From positions 1,446,598 through 1,510,597 of the forward strand of contig JALPQD010000090.1 in NCBI GenBank assembly GCA_023101885.1: a stretch of DNA of 64,000 bases, given 5' to 3'. Origin of the DNA: Typhlomys cinereus (Eukaryota > Chordata > Mammalia > Rodentia > Platacanthomyidae). The notes under the pieces were generated by a model, which saw nothing but the letters and a program-made list of their open reading frames with translations, was not told the origin of the DNA and ran no database searches. Shown here in pieces: positions 34,006 to 46,915 of this stretch (the first letter of the stretch is position 1; each line of letters starts with the position of its first letter). The translations under genes were made by a program, and so were the position numbers.

Positions 34006-37000
34006 CTTTTGGATTTTAATTGCTATAGCATTGAATTTGTATATTGCCTTTGGTAGGATGATCATTTTTACAATGTTGATTCTGCCAATCCATGAACATG
34101 GGAGGTCTTTCACCTTCTTGGTTGTCTTCTGCAATTTCTTTCTTAGGGTTTTAAAAGTTTTCATTGTAAAGATCTTTTACCTCCTTGGTTAGGATTATAC
34201 CAAAGTATAATTTTTTTAGGGGCTATAGTAAATGGGATTTTTTTCTCTCAAGGTTTTTTTCACTTCTTTCATTCTGGGCATATAGGAAGGCACTTATTTT
34301 TGGACATTGATTTTGTATCCTGCCACCCTGCTGAACTTCTCAATTAGTTCCAGGAGCTTCCTGGTGGAGTTTTTGGGATCACTCAGGTATAAGATCATGT
34401 CATTTGCAAATAGGGATAGTTTGACTTCTCTTTGCTGATTGAATCCCTTATGTCCCTTAAGTACAATATTGAATAGAAGTGGTGAGAGTGGACAGCCTTG
34501 TCTAGTTCTTGATCGAAGTGGGAATGCTTCCAGTTTTTCCCCATTGAGCATAATCCTTGCTGTGGGCTTGTTGTATACAGCTTTTACTATATTGATAAAG
34601 GTTCCTTCCATTCCTACTGTCTCTAGCGTTTTGATCATAAAAGGCTGTTCGATCTTGTCAAAAGCTTTTTCTGGATCTATTGAGAGTATCATGTGGTCTT
34701 GGACTTTGGACTGGTTTACATGATGAATTACATTTATTGATTCGTGTATGTTGAACCAACCTTGGGTGCCGGGGATAAAGCCTACTTGGTTCCCGTGAAT
34801 GGTCTTTTGATATGTTTTGAATGATATTTGCTAAGGCTTTGTTGATAATCTCTGCATCTGTGTTGATCAGAGAGATTAGCCTATGGTTTTCTTTTTTAAG
34901 TGAATCTTTATTAGGTTTTGGGATTAAAACGATATTAGCTTCATAGAAGGAATTTGGTAATGTTCCTTCCTTTGCTATTTGATGGAACAGTTTAAGGAGT
35001 ATTGGTGTTATTAACTGCTTAAATGTCTGGTAGAATTCTGTGCTGAATGCATCTGGTCCAGGACAGATTTTTGGTGTGAAGATTGAGATAACTTCTTCAA
35101 TTTCCTCATATGTTATAGGACTATTTTAAACAATTCACAACTTCCTGATTCAATTTAGGTAAGTTGTGTTTACTTAGGAATTCATCCATCTCTTGTGTTG
35201 TCAAATTTCACAGAGTATAAGTTTTTGAACATGATGTAATAATTCTCTGGATTTTCTTGAGTATCAGTAGAGATAACTCCAATGTTCATTTCTAATTTTG
35301 TTAATTTGGGTTTTCTCTCTCTTGCTTTAGGTTAATTTATCTAGGGGTGTATCAATCTTATGATTTTTCACAGCTTTTGACTCGTTGATTTTCTCTAGTT
35401 GTTTTCTTAATCTCGATTTCAGATATTTCTCCCCTTTATTTTGCTAGTCTCCTCCTCTTCTACTACTTTTGGGATCAGATGCTCTAGTTTCTCTAAAGCT
35501 TTAAGCTGCATTGTTAAGTTATTTATTTCTGATGTTTCCATTTTTCTGATGTAGGCATTAAGAGCTATGAACTTACTCTCTTAGGACAGCTTTCATTTTG
35601 TCCCAGAGATTTTGATAAGTTGTATTTTCATTATCATTCGCTTTCAGGAAATCTTGAATTTCCTTTTTAATTTCTTCCTGAATCCAAGTTCTCATTCAGC
35701 ATCATAGTGTTAAGTTTCCAGGAGTTAGTGTATTTCTGTCATTTGTTGTGTTGTGGATGTCATGCTTTAGGCATGATGATCTGATAGGGCACAGCTAGAA
35801 TTTCAACTTTCCTGTATATGTGGAGATTCGTTTTGTGGCCCAATATGTGATCTATTTTGAGAAAGTTCTGTGTGCCTCCTGAAAAAATGTGTATTCTTTA
35901 GTGCCTGAATGAAAAGTTCGATAGAGATCTGTAAGGTCCATTTCTTTAAGGGTTTGATTAAGTTCCAAAGTGTCTACTGTTAAGCTTTTGACCTGTTGAT
36001 CTATCCTATGTTGAGAGGGGGGGTGTTGAAATCCCCAAGAATTATCATTTGGGTGTTGATTTCCCGCTTTAGACGCTGTAGGTTTTCTTAATGAATGTGG
36101 AGGGGCCCGTATTGGGTGCACAAATGTTCAGTAATGTGAAGTCTTCCTGGTGAATTGTACCTGTGACTAAAATGTAGTATCCATCTGTGTTCTTATGATT
36201 TTCTTTGGTTTGAAGTCCACTTGTCCGACAGCATAATGGCTAAACCTGCCTGTTTCCTGGTTCTACTAGCTTGCAGAATTTTGGACCAGCCTTTCATTTT
36301 TAGGATGTGCCTATCTTTTGTGGTGAGATGAGTTTCCTGAAGGCAACAGATTGATGGGTTGTGATTTTTAATCCAAGTTTGTAATCTGTGTCTCTTAATA
36401 GGTGAGTTAATACCATTGACATTTAATGTTATAATTGAGAAATTATTTTTAATTATGGACATTTTTTATGTTTAGTGAATTTTGTAAGCTTATTATTTTA
36501 CATTTATGTTTTTGTGGTATGATACTACTCTTCTGTCTTCCTGGATACGGTTGTTTTTTTCTTCAAGTTTATGTATCATTTCTAGCATTTTTTAAAGGCC
36601 TAGTTTGGTAGACATGTATCCCTTCAAGTTGTCTTTGTGCTGGAAAATTTCTCTTTCACCCTTGCTCATGACAGATAGTTTTGCGGGGATATAAGTCTGG
36701 GTTGGCATTTTTGCTCATTTAATACATGAAGTACGTCTTTCCAAGCTCTTCTTGCTTTTACTGTTTCCATTGAGAAGTCATTTGTTATTCTAATAGGTTT
36801 GCCTTTAAAAGTGACTTGCTTTTTTTCTCTTGAAGCTCTCAGCACCTTTTCTTTGTCTTGAATGTGAAGTGTTTTGACGATTGTTTGCTGTGGCGATTTT
36901 CTGTTTTGGTCATATATGTATGGAGTGTGAAATGGCTCTTGTATTTGGATGGGCCTCTCATTCTTCAGTTGAGGGAAGTTTTCATTTATGATAATTTGAA

Positions 37001-38462
37001 AAATTTCCTCAGGTGTGGTACTTTGAGATTCTTGCTCTGGTATTCCACGAATGTACATGTTAGGCTTCTTCAGAGTGTCCCATATCTCTTAAATGTTCCT
37101 CTCAATTACCGTTTTCACTTTAACAATCTCTTCCATTGAACTGGTTAATTCTCCCACTTTGTCTTCAAGATCTAAAATTCTATTTTCTACTTCGTTAGTT
37201 CTGCTGATAAGACTCTCTGTTGAGCTTTGGGTTGAAGATATCTTTGTCTTTTAGTTCAATTTTAAACTCTGCCTGATACTATTTTAACTGCTCTATGCCT
37301 ATTTTTGTTTCTTGAACTGTTTTTCTCAACTCCTCCAAATGCCTGTTGTGTTCCTGTTCAAAATGGTTGTTGCGGTTGTTTAATTCCTCTTGGATTTCCT
37401 CTTTCATAATAATAATCATGGTAATGATCATACTTTGAAAGTTGTTGTCGGGTCTGGCTTTCTTGGCTATTTTCTGTGAATTTGTTCTGGTTGGAATCCA
37501 TCAGTAAGGGGTTAATTCTTCAGTAGGAGATTGGTCTCCTTGGGTTTTGTGTCTCATGTATCTGCAAGTTTGACTTGGACATTGTCGTTTTTTTCTTCTA
37601 GTGCTTTTCAGTTTCTGTGTGTTTTTGACTGAAACTGATTTAGTTGGTATTACTACACTTGGGCAGTTTGTTACAAGTCCTTGCCTTGGGGTTGGGTATG
37701 TTTGTCTTTTGTTATTGTTATTTCCTAGTTGAGGCTATTAGGCTGTTAGTGCATCAGTTAAATCAAGTTAAGTAGACAGGGGGTGAATATTAGTATGGTA
37801 GTGCACTTTTACGATGTAGTATTTTGGTGGTATGTGGGAGTGAGTGGTGTATTCTCTGGAGTTGTATATATTTTGGGGGTGGCTGTATGGAAAGGTTAAT
37901 CTACAGTGATTAATATTAGAAAGGAACAGTAAGGTGAAAAAAAAAGGGAGGTTTACTTATCTTTGGGCTGGATGTGAAGAATCTCTCCCATGTGATAGGA
38001 TGATTGTAGAGGTTTTCAGATGTATGGCCTTTGACCTTAGAACTTTGCTTGAGTTTTCTTTGGACTCTATTGAATTCTGAGTAGCAGTGTGTCTTCTGTA
38101 GACCACATTGTGTGGGTCCCGGTGGGCCAGAGAGGAAGAGGGGCTGATGTTTGGCAGAATTGTTCACTTTGGGGCCTGGGACTTGGCTTAGTGGCCCTCC
38201 CAAGCTAAAGGGATGGAGGAATGTGTGCAAGTCCTGTTCAGTTGGTCTGACAGATGGGCAGGAGGAAGAAAGGGTGCTGAGGTCCGGGGCATGCCCCGGC
38301 CAAGGCCCGAGGCAGGCCAGGGCGTGGCACAGGGACCTGGGACAACCTGAGGGGCTGGGGGACTGGGCGGACTGACTCACTCACCTGGGATGGGGGCAGC
38401 ACGGACAGAGGCGGCACGGGAGGGAGAAAGGGGGCTGGGGTCCCGGGTCGTGGCCCAGGCCA
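34006..38462 (-). mobile_element. L1 5' portion with GC-rich promoter, 3' part replaced by ERV
   Basis: Minus strand, 5' to 3': a GC-rich 5' UTR (38462 to about 37500), an ORF1 remnant (the RRM/C-terminal domain at 36666-37058 is open, with IRGIPEQESQ and ARRAWKDVLHVLNEQ), then ORF2 beginning MSIIKNNFSIITLNVNGINS near 36462, with the endonuclease motif CCLQETHL. The reverse-transcriptase part (34294-34692) is also readable. Frameshifts break ORF2 between these blocks. The element ends at the ERV LTR, so the ORF2 C-terminus and 3' UTR are missing. The 5' UTR is unrelated to the monomer promoter at 52089, up to a shared point near 38098. Confidence 0.85.
38100..38462 (-). promoter_or_regulatory. 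GC- and CpG-rich L1 5' UTR
   Basis: This segment is much richer in GC and CpG than the surrounding AT-rich L1 DNA and forms the upstream end of the L1. It includes a splice-donor-like CAGGTGAGT (38377-38385 on the minus strand). An L1 of this kind would start transcription here, but that role is inferred from position and composition. Confidence 0.6.
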
Positions 38463-39623
38463 AATGAATTTATATTTTATCAGTTGTAATAACTTCATTT
38501 TCATCTTTACTCTTATTAATTTGAGTTCTCTTTTTTTGGTTTTGTTTGATTTGGTGGAAGGTTTATCAATCTTGTTGATTTATTCAAAGAACCAGCTCTT
38601 GGTTTGGTTGATTTTTGTATGATTTTCAGATATTTCTCCTCTGATTTTACTAATATCTGCTGCTTTTGTGATTGGATTGTTCTTTTCTCTCTAAAGCTTT
38701 AAGCTGCATTGTTAATTTATTTACTTGTCACATATATATTTGTTTTGCTACAGGCATTGAGTACTGTAAACTTTCTTCTTAGGACAACCTTCGTTGTATC
38801 CCAGAGCTATTTATCCATTGTATTCTCATTATCATTCATTTATAGGAATTTTGGAATTTCTGTTTCAACCTCACCTATTTCTCATTCAGTATCATAGTGT
38901 TCAATTACCAAGATATTGTGTATTTTTGGCCATTTACTTTGTTGTGGAAGTATAGCTTTATTCCATGCTGCTCAGTTAAAGTACAGGATGTAATTTCAAC
39001 TTTCCTATATATGTGGAGACTTGCTTTGTGGCCAAATATGTGGTCTGTTTTGCAGAAAGTTCCATGGACTGCTGAAAAGAATGCGTATTCCTCATTGTTG
39101 GAATAGAAGGTTTGGTAGAGGTTTGTCAGGTCTATTTGGGTTATGGCTTGATTCAGCTCCAGCATGTCCCTGTTCAGTTTTTGGCCTGTTGACCTATCCA
39201 CTGGTGAGGGTGAAGTGTTGACATTCCCTACTATTATCATGTGGGGATTGATTGTTGCTTTAGATATCGCAGTATTTATTAATGAAGATAGATAAGCCTA
39301 TATTAGGTTGTTATATGTTCAATATTAGGAATTCATCCTGAAGAATTGTTCCTTTGACTAATAGGTAGTATCCTTCTGTGTATCTTATGATTTATTTTGG
39401 TTCAAAGTCTATATTTTCAGATACTAGGATCACTACTCACACTTGTTTCCCTTTTTCATTAGTTTAAAGTACCATTGACCAACCTATTTCTCTGAGAATG
39501 TGCTTATCTTTCATGATGAGATGTGTTTCCTGAAGGCATATGATTGAAGAGTTGGATTTTTAATCCATGTTTATAGCCTATGTCTTTTGATTGGAGAATT
39601 AATACCATTGACTTTTAGGACTA

Positions 39624-40043
39624 TGTTGCAGTCAGCCTGTATGGTTGCTGATAAATGACCATCAAATGGCTTAAGAGAACAAGGGGTTTATTCTCTTATG
39701 ATTTCTGGTTACAGTTCTTAGTCAAGCTTGATGGGAGAGCATGAACCAACACCAGGGCGGAGAGAACTGGCCACCATCACCACATAATGGCTGAGAGATG
39801 GATGATCCTTACTTGCCAGACCAGCATGTCTGACCAAGTGAACAGAAGGATGCCAACTCTGTCAACCAGCTCTCTGTGATTTATCCAGGGCCTAATTCCA
39901 TCCATCATGGGCTGGGTCTTCCCCATTAGCTAGACAATCTCCTTCAGGCTTCTCTGGGCTTAACTCAACCATCAGCTCTCCACAACTGTGCCCAGAGCTC
40001 AAACCCTCAACCGTCAAGTTGACACCTGTGCTTAACTGTGACA
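39624..40043 (-). mobile_element. Solo LTR, second copy of the 3381-3794 family
   Basis: Reverse complement of the LTR nested at 3381-3794 over its whole length, with TGT...ACA ends. The flanking five bases (GACTA and GGTTA) are a decayed target duplication within L1 sequence that otherwise reads through. Confidence 0.7.
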
Positions 40044-40874
40044 GGTTATAACTGATAAATGCCTGTTGATCATGACATTTTCTGTGATTTGTGGGTTTTA
40101 TATGTGTATTTCTTTGCTTGGAAGTTGTGTTGATATTATTTTTCCTTTGGTCCTCATGGATATGTTTGTCCTTTTCTTAGAGTTTGAGTATCTTTTGTAG
40201 CATCTTCTATATGTCTGCTTTGGTAGTCATGTGGGCCTTCATCATGTCCTTATGGTGGTAAATTTTTCTTTCATCTTCAAATATGACTGTTGGTTTTGAT
40301 GGGTATAACAGCCTGGGTTGACATTTGTGCTCATTCATGACTTGAAGTACTTCTCTCCAAGCTCTTCTGACTTTTACTATTCTCACTGAAAAATCAGCTG
40401 TTATTCTAAGATGCTTGTCTTCAATGTGACTTGGTTTTTCTCACTTGAAGCTCACAACATGTTCTCCTTGTCAAGTATCTGCAGTATTTTGACTATTATT
40501 TGCCATGGTGTGTTTCTGTTTTCGTCATATCTAATTCCTGTGCAATATGCCTCTTGGAGGGGGATCTCTTTCCATGAATGTGGAAAATTTTCCATTATGG
40601 TAGTGTGAGAAATCTCTTCTAATGAGGTTTTTTGGGGTTTTCATTCTGGAATTCCATGATTACAAATGTTTGATTTCTTCAGAGTATCCCAAAGCTCTCG
40701 AATATTCCAATCAAGTACATTTTTTAGCTTTTTCACCAACTTTGAACAAGTTTGTTCAGTCATCCTCTAATTCTGATATACTTTTTATTGCTTTGTTAGT
40801 TCAGTTGGTAAGACTCTTTGTTAAATTTTGGGTTACAATTAGTTTGTTTTTTATTTCAATTTCCACATGAGACT

Positions 40875-41395
40875 TTTTTACCCTAATCATACAAACTTAA
40901 CTTCCTCCCTCCACCCCTCACCATGTCCCGTTGCTCCCTCCCCTCTTTTCCCCTTTCTTTCAACCCCTCCCTCCCTTTCTTGAAGTGGCCCCTTCTTCCA
41001 CCCCTAATCCTTGGAGTATCCTTTGGTGTAATGTAATCCCTTTGTGCCCTCCACTCATAAGGTATAAGGACTCATTAGCATTACCTAGAGACCATTTCTT
41101 GTGCTCCCTTTTTAGTATGGGAACACTGTTGTGACTGTTAATCCTTGCCTCTAAGGCTTCTAGTGCCTGTGATCCATGCTAGAATATGGGGGATCATTGA
41201 TATGTCAGTCATTGGGCAGGTCATGCAAAGTCCTGTTATGGTTACAGGAACCCTAACTCGTGTGGAGTATCTTGTATATCATTACTTCTCCCTATCTTTA
41301 GGTTCTTACGATCTTACTCTCCCCTCTTCCACAAATTTCCCTGAGCTTTATGATGGGGGGAGATTTGGCTGGTCTGGTTCCAGGTGAATAATGTA
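40875..41395 (-). mobile_element. Short L1 3' end inserted in the older L1
   Basis: Reversed 3' UTR beginning with the CTAATCATACAAACTTAAC segment, the C-rich block (40905-41000) and the conserved distal part up to 41395. Older ORF1 sequence resumes after it. Confidence 0.75.
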
Positions 41396-41651
41396 GGGAT
41401 GAGAATATTTTTAATCTGCTCTAAATTTTGTTTCTTCAACTGCCTCTTTCATCTTATCCAGGTGACAGTCGTGTCCCTGTTCCTATCTTAGGTGGTTATT
41501 TTGCTCTTTTCTGAATTCCTTGTACATTGTTTTGATCATATTCATAATCAGGCTTTGAAAATCATTATCATACTTGGCTAATATCCGAGAAGTTATTCTG
41601 GTTGGAATCCATAATTACAGGGTTGATATTTTTGTAGATTTTTTTTGTCTA

Positions 41652-42467
41652 AATTTTATTTTTTTAACATTTTTATTATTATTTCCGCTCACACAAACTT
41701 AATAGGTACACCAGTTCCCTCCCTCCCTTCTCCTCTCCCCGAACCACCTGCTCCCCCTCCCCTCACCCCTCCCTCCCCATCCCCCAGTGCCCCCCCCCCA
41801 ATCCCCAGAGAGTCCTTTAATGTGCATGCCAGACTCTCCTCTGGGTCCTCCTCTCCAATGATGTACAAGGACCCAGTGGCATTTCCCTGAACCCTTATCT
41901 ATGTTCCCCTTAAGCATAGGAACACTACTGTGGCTGTTAATTCCTTGCCTCTAAGGATCTTGGTGCCTTTAGCAGATGCTAGACTTTGTGAGGTCAATAG
42001 TGTGTTGGACATTGCGCAGGGCATGCAAAGTCCAATTATGATTGCTTCGGCCCTAACTTCTGTGGAGTATGCTGCAAATCATTGCTCCTCCCATCCTTTT
42101 GCTCTTACACTCTTACCGCCCCCTCTTCCTGTAAATTTCCCTGAGATTCAGGATGGGGAGAGATTAGGCTGGCCTAGTTCTAGGTTGCTGATATTGAGTT
42201 TCTGAAGTTCTGGATTGTGGTTTGTTGAATTTCTTTTGCGGGTTTGCTGCTCCTGCAATACCCTTCATTCCATCCTGATGGGCATTGTATGTCACCCCCT
42301 GGCCAGAGACAAAAAGCTGTTAAACTGGAGTCTTGTTATAAGAGCACATTCAAGGGTAGATGTAATAAAAGTAGGAAACCACAGTGAGGGAGGGGTCAAT
42401 CACCCATTTGCAAAATGGTTACTTTTTATCTGCCAGACTATATGCCCTCTCCTTCTGGTAAGATCAT
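41652..42467 (-). mobile_element. 5'-truncated L1 3' UTR
   Basis: A reversed tail (41652-41685), a C-rich complement of the G-tract (41718-41808) and the rest of the 3' UTR to about 42467. It is closest to the copies at 8686-8949 and 2776-3864. A pure T-run follows at 42484-42500. Confidence 0.85.
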
Positions 42468-42814
42468 TCACTTGGCATTGTTATTTTTTTTTTTTTTTGG
42501 TATACAAAGCAAAAAAGGACAATGAGTTTATCCTGACTTAACTTATTGTTACACATTCTATTACAGTTTATTGCATATTTTGTCTTTATAACTGACACCT
42601 TCAAAATCTGAGTAGATTTATGAAAAGAAGTGGTGACATGCTAAATGATATCTACCATGGTAACTTTCTGAATCGCTTTTTGAATAAATTTTTATTTGTG
42701 GGGCTGGAGATTCGGCAAAGATGATAGAGAGTTTATTTGGCTTGCATGGGTCCCTGGGCTCTGTCTCAAGCATTTCATAAACCTAGTCAAGTTAACTCGT
42801 GACCAGATGTGCAG

Positions 42815-43713
42815 CAATATCTGATGTGTCCAGACCATTAATATGTCAACACGGAATGAAACAGATGCTTCCCCAAAACTGTAACATTTCTTGATTATGA
42901 AGACCCTCTTGGAGATGGGTCTAGCTTGGATGGCCTTGTGTTTGTCTGCACTCACAGCCCTTGTACTTGGCATATTTGTGAAGCACCAAAACACTCCCAC
43001 TGTAAAGGCAAATAACCGCACTCCCAGCTACATCCCACTCATTGCACTTAAATTCTCCTTTCTCTGCTCCTTGCTCTTCATTGGACATCCCAACATGAAA
43101 ACCTGCATCCTGCAGATGATTGCAATTGGAGTTGCCATTGTGGATGTGTCCACTGTCTTGCCCAAGACAATCACTGTGATTCTGGCATTTAAGCTCACTG
43201 CTACAGGAAGAAAGATTAGGTGGCTGCTGGTTTCAGGGGCACCAAACTACATCACTCCCTTCGGCACCCTGATCCAACTCATTCTTTGTGGAGTATGGTT
43301 GAGAACATCCATTCTCTTTGTTGACACATACATACTCTGAACATGGCCACATCATCATCATATGCAGCAAGGCTCAGTCACTGCCTTCTACTGTGTCCTG
43401 GTATACCTGGGCTCTGTGACCCTGGAGAGCTTCACTGTGGCATTCCTGGCCAGGAACCTGCCTGATAACTTCAATGCTGAGCTTTAGCATGCTGGTATTC
43501 TGCAGTGTCTGAATCACCTTCCTCCCTGTCTACCATAGCACCAAGAGGTAGGTCATGATAGCTGTGGAGGTCTTTTTCATCTTGGCCTCCTGTGCAGGCT
43601 TGTCATGCTGCATCTTTGCTCCTAAGTGCTACTTCATTTTGTTAAGACCAGATGGAAACTCTAGTCAGGGACTCAGGGATAGAACATACCATAAGGAGGG
43701 TAAAGCTCATTAA
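42815..43713 (+). pseudogene. Vomeronasal type-2 receptor, seven-transmembrane exon, broken
   Basis: Encodes the last exon of a V2R, a class C GPCR of vomeronasal sensory neurons: the end of the cysteine-rich domain, the seven-helix domain and a short tail. An AG at 42813-42814 precedes the first recognisable codons. The cysteine-rich end (CPDH, YVNTE, NRCFPKTVTFLDYEDPLG) already has two in-frame stops. A frame change follows near 42900, and then 42901-43337 is open, with helices 1-4 and V2R hallmarks such as FVKHQNTPTVKANNR and RWLLVSGAPNYI. Frame breaks near 43335 and 43370 precede HGHIIII, AFYCVL and ARNLPDNF. More stops lie near 43485 and 43515. The tail reads RPDGNSS and ends at TAA 43711-43713. 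None of the upstream V2R exons is visible on this strand before it. Confidence 0.93.
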
Positions 43714-44261
43714 ATATATTGTAAAAGTTTTAGCAAGTATACAAGGTAATAAATTTCATTGTGGATTTTGCACATGTGTTATATTATATTTTGTTCTCAC
43801 TCAAACCCTCACCTGTTGATCTCACTTATCCATGCTGCCTACCTCCTGCTTATCTCTTTCTTCACCTTCCTCAAAGTCCCCATTTCTTATTTACACAACA
43901 CGTATCCCATTATCCTATCTGTCCCCACATACAGCAGCCTCCATTATGATCTCTTTTTCCATTCTCCCAGTCCCCATTGCATATTCACATCCTGTGTACA
44001 TACATGAGTATAATAAGTGGAAGGCTTGTTAACTACAACAGGAGGCAGGCTGCTCATTCTGTATATCAGGAAGCAGAGAAAGAACAGAAAGCAAAACTTC
44101 AAGGATCACCACCAATGAGGTCCTACCTCCAGCAAGGCCCCACCTCCTAAACGTTCCATACACTTTACAAACAGCATCACACCTGCTGGGAACCAAGTGT
44201 TTAAACCATGTACCTTTGGAGAAAATTGAACATTCCTATCCCAACAAAACCTCGACCAATT
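43714..44261. other. Sequence downstream of the V2R pseudogene
   Basis: AT-rich DNA to about 44030, then an unclassified interspersed repeat-like segment with ACCTCCAGCAAGGCCCCACC near 44130, of a kind common in rodent DNA. No gene is seen. Confidence 0.4.
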
Positions 44262-44640
44262 ATGGTGGTTAATATTTGACTAATTTAACTGGATTTGGAA
44301 TCACCTGGGCATATTTGTAATGGAAATTTCTAGGCTGGGTTCATTGAGGTTAAAAGATCCACGCTAAATGTGGGGGACTTCATTCCCTGAGCAGGGGTCC
44401 AGCACTGGATCACAAAGCAGAAAGCAAGCTGAGCACCAGAGTTCTTCACACTCTGCTTCTTGACTGTGGATGCCATGTGACCAGCTGCCTCATGCTCCTG
44501 CCTCCATACCTTCCCACCATGATGGACCTCACTCTTGAACCATGAGCCCAAATGACGTTTCCTTCCTTACACTGCTTTTTTCAAGTATTTTATCACTCGC
44601 AGGAGACAAAGTATGGAGAAGAGAGAATTCACAAATTAAT
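44262..44640 (+). mobile_element. LTR-like repeat
   Basis: Contains a GGTGGTTAATATTTGACTAA start region, an AATCACCTGGGCA block and a late TGCCTCATGCTCCTGCCTCC segment. It resembles the GTGTCAACTTGAC-type repeats in the window and in mammals generally. Ends are not defined. Confidence 0.45.
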
Positions 44641-44999
44641 AAAAATTGCAAATGAAAAAGGATAGGTTAGGACAGATTCCAATGAAACCCAGAGAATCAC
44701 TCAGAAGCGATTTCAAGGTATGTTCTAAAAACAATGTAATATTTAGAAGAAACGGATAATTCCCTAGATACCTATGACCTATTTAAATTAAAACATAAGG
44801 ATACAAATAACTTGAACATGCATAGCAATGAGGGTGAAGCAGTAACCCAGAGCCTCCTACCCAAGAACTATCCAGTGTGGGCAAACGGGCTTTTCTCTGA
44901 AACCAAAGTGCTTCCATGTTAATGTCAGCCTTATCACAGTTTGAAGGGTAAATTCCTCCCCCACAGCTCATGTCTTTCTATCTGTAGTTCACAATGGTC

Positions 45000-45305
45000 C
45001 TGGCACCTTTAAAAAGTGGAAACTTCCTGGAGGAAGGCGATCACAGGGTGGTCCTTGAGGTAGGTTAGCCCCAACCTACTTGAGTGAGTGAATGTGCTCT
45101 TGAGCTTGCAGCAGCAGCTCTTGGCCTCTGTGATATCTTCAGTGAGTTACGCTGCCTCCAACTTTTAATAGCCAGCCATGCCTTTCCCACTGTGAAGGAT
45201 TGTAACTCCCATCTGAATCGATAAGCTGAATATATCTCCCTTTCTAGCATTCAAGCTGATTGAGCCTGAGTGTCTCATAGCAACAACAGAGAACAACTGA
45301 TACAA
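45000..45305 (+). mobile_element. LTR-like repeat fragment
   Basis: The end region GTCTCATAGCAACAACAGAGAAC resembles the 3' end of the same broad repeat group. The 5' limit is uncertain. Confidence 0.35.
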
Positions 45306-46626
45306 GCCTCCATTTCATCAGGAAATTTTCTGACAATTGCTTACCCCACCTATTTCAAAAACTCAAAAAAAGTCCATAACTTCTACTGTTCTGTCCATTT
45401 CTTAATTGGTCAGGCTGTGTTTTGCATCCTTTCTTAGCTTCATAGATTGAAAGTCTGTTTGCTAGTCAACCAGGAAAAAGAATGTGTGGCTTAATCTCAA
45501 ACTAATGAGGGTAAAGGACAGATACAACCCTGCATTAGGGATAAAAGATCACGTGGGGAAGAGGGGGCTAAGTAGATGCTCAGAGGTTAAAGCCTTTGCC
45601 TCACAAACAAAAAGGACCTCAGTTCAGATCATGTGGACTGTCCAACCATTGTATTCTTTGCTGTTCCTACTTGGAGAGGATGAACACCTTTCTGCAGAAG
45701 TAAAATATGCTTTGGCAGTATCCAGGTCTGTTGAGTGACTGGTTTTGATACTGAGGATCTTCATTTTTACACCAGAACAAAATGGATTAGTTGCTAAATT
45801 CATCAAACTATGAAAGAAAAAGCTAACGCCGACTGCCCCCCCACACACACAAACACCAGCAGCATGCAGGATAGGAGCACCAGCAAACCCATTCTTCAAA
45901 GACAGACCTGCACCATAACAAAACAAGATGATGCCTTCCTGGTGCCTCCCTGCTTATAAGCAATGCCAAGCATGGGCCCTGAACATGGGCTCCAAGGCTG
46001 GAGGAGGATGTCGGGTGTCCTGCTCTATCTCTGTCCAGTTTTATTCCCTAAACCTGGGGCTAGACTGGTGATCAGGGATCACCAGAAATTCTCCAACCTC
46101 TGACCTTCCCTACAGTCCTGAGATCCCAGGCACCCCCAGCTTATGTTGGTGCTGACAACTCGGCATTTTAGATGCACTTACAGTATGGTGTGAGTGTGAA
46201 TTTTTCTCCTACAGATTCCTATGACTGAATACTTGGTTCCCAGCTGACGGCACTATTTGAGACCATTACGAGGTGGAGCCTACCTGGAGGAGGTATGTCA
46301 CTGGGGATTGGGCCTTGAGGTTTTATAATCTGACCCCACTTCCTTCCTTCCTTCTTTCCATCCTTCCTTCCTTCCTTCTATTCCTTTTTTTTCTTTCTCA
46401 GTCATATCCCTTTTCTCTCCTCCTTGCTCTTCTCCTCCTCCTTCCTTCTCATTCTCCCCCTCCTCCTTCTCTCTCTTTCTGAATATGCCTGCAAGCTAAC
46501 AGTCAACCACCCATTCCCATCACCTTGAATCTCTCTGTCAACCATAACCTTCTCTATCACCTCTGGACACATGAGCCAAAATAATCAGCACTTTGTCCCT
46601 TAAGTTGCTCAGTAACTTCTAGAGTG
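45306..46626. other. Mixed sequence with one SINE head
   Basis: 45565-45650 (+) has a tRNA-like SINE head (GATGCTCAGAGGTTAAAGCC, then a B-box-like GGACCTCAGTTCAGATC). 46340-46475 is pyrimidine-rich low-complexity DNA. Otherwise nothing recognisable. Confidence 0.45.
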
Positions 46627-46681
<55 letters not shown>

Positions 46682-46689
46682 GTGTGTGT
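46627..46689. repeat. (GT)n microsatellite
   Basis: A GT run of about 60 bases with one GC unit. Confidence 0.95.
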
Positions 46690-46915
46690 ACCACAGGGTA
46701 CTATGTGTGCCTGTGAAGGCCCAAGTTTGTGACATCAGGAATCACCCTGGATTGCTCAAACGCCTTATTGTTTTGCTCTGTGGTTTCTCAGGGCTCTTCT
46801 TTAAAGGCTGAAATTATAAGTCACTACCACATCTGCCTGGCATTTTGATATGGGATCTGAACTCAGGTCCTTTTGCTTGTGAGGCAAAGACTTTAACCCC
46901 TGAGCCATCTCTGTT
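46690..46915 (-). mobile_element. tRNA-like SINE, minus strand
   Basis: Begins after a GT tract with ACCACAGGGTACTATGTGTG and ends in the reversed head, with GATCTGAACTCAGGTCC (B-box region) and CCCCTGAGCCATCTC (A-box region). Same layout as 18585-18735 and 1000-1240. Confidence 0.75.

Larger units (their letters stand above)
38463..41644 (-). mobile_element. Older, diverged L1 (ORF2 5' part and ORF1)
   Basis: Sequence collinear with the younger L1s but clearly more diverged: an ORF2 endonuclease/linker part at 38463-39620 (for example NVNTSPSPVDRSTGQKLN and SDH-type ends on the minus strand) and ORF1-like sequence after 40050. It is split by a minus-strand solo LTR (39624-40043) and a short younger L1 3' end (40875-41395). 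The 3' end is lost against the GC-rich 5' UTR of the neighbouring L1. Confidence 0.75.
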
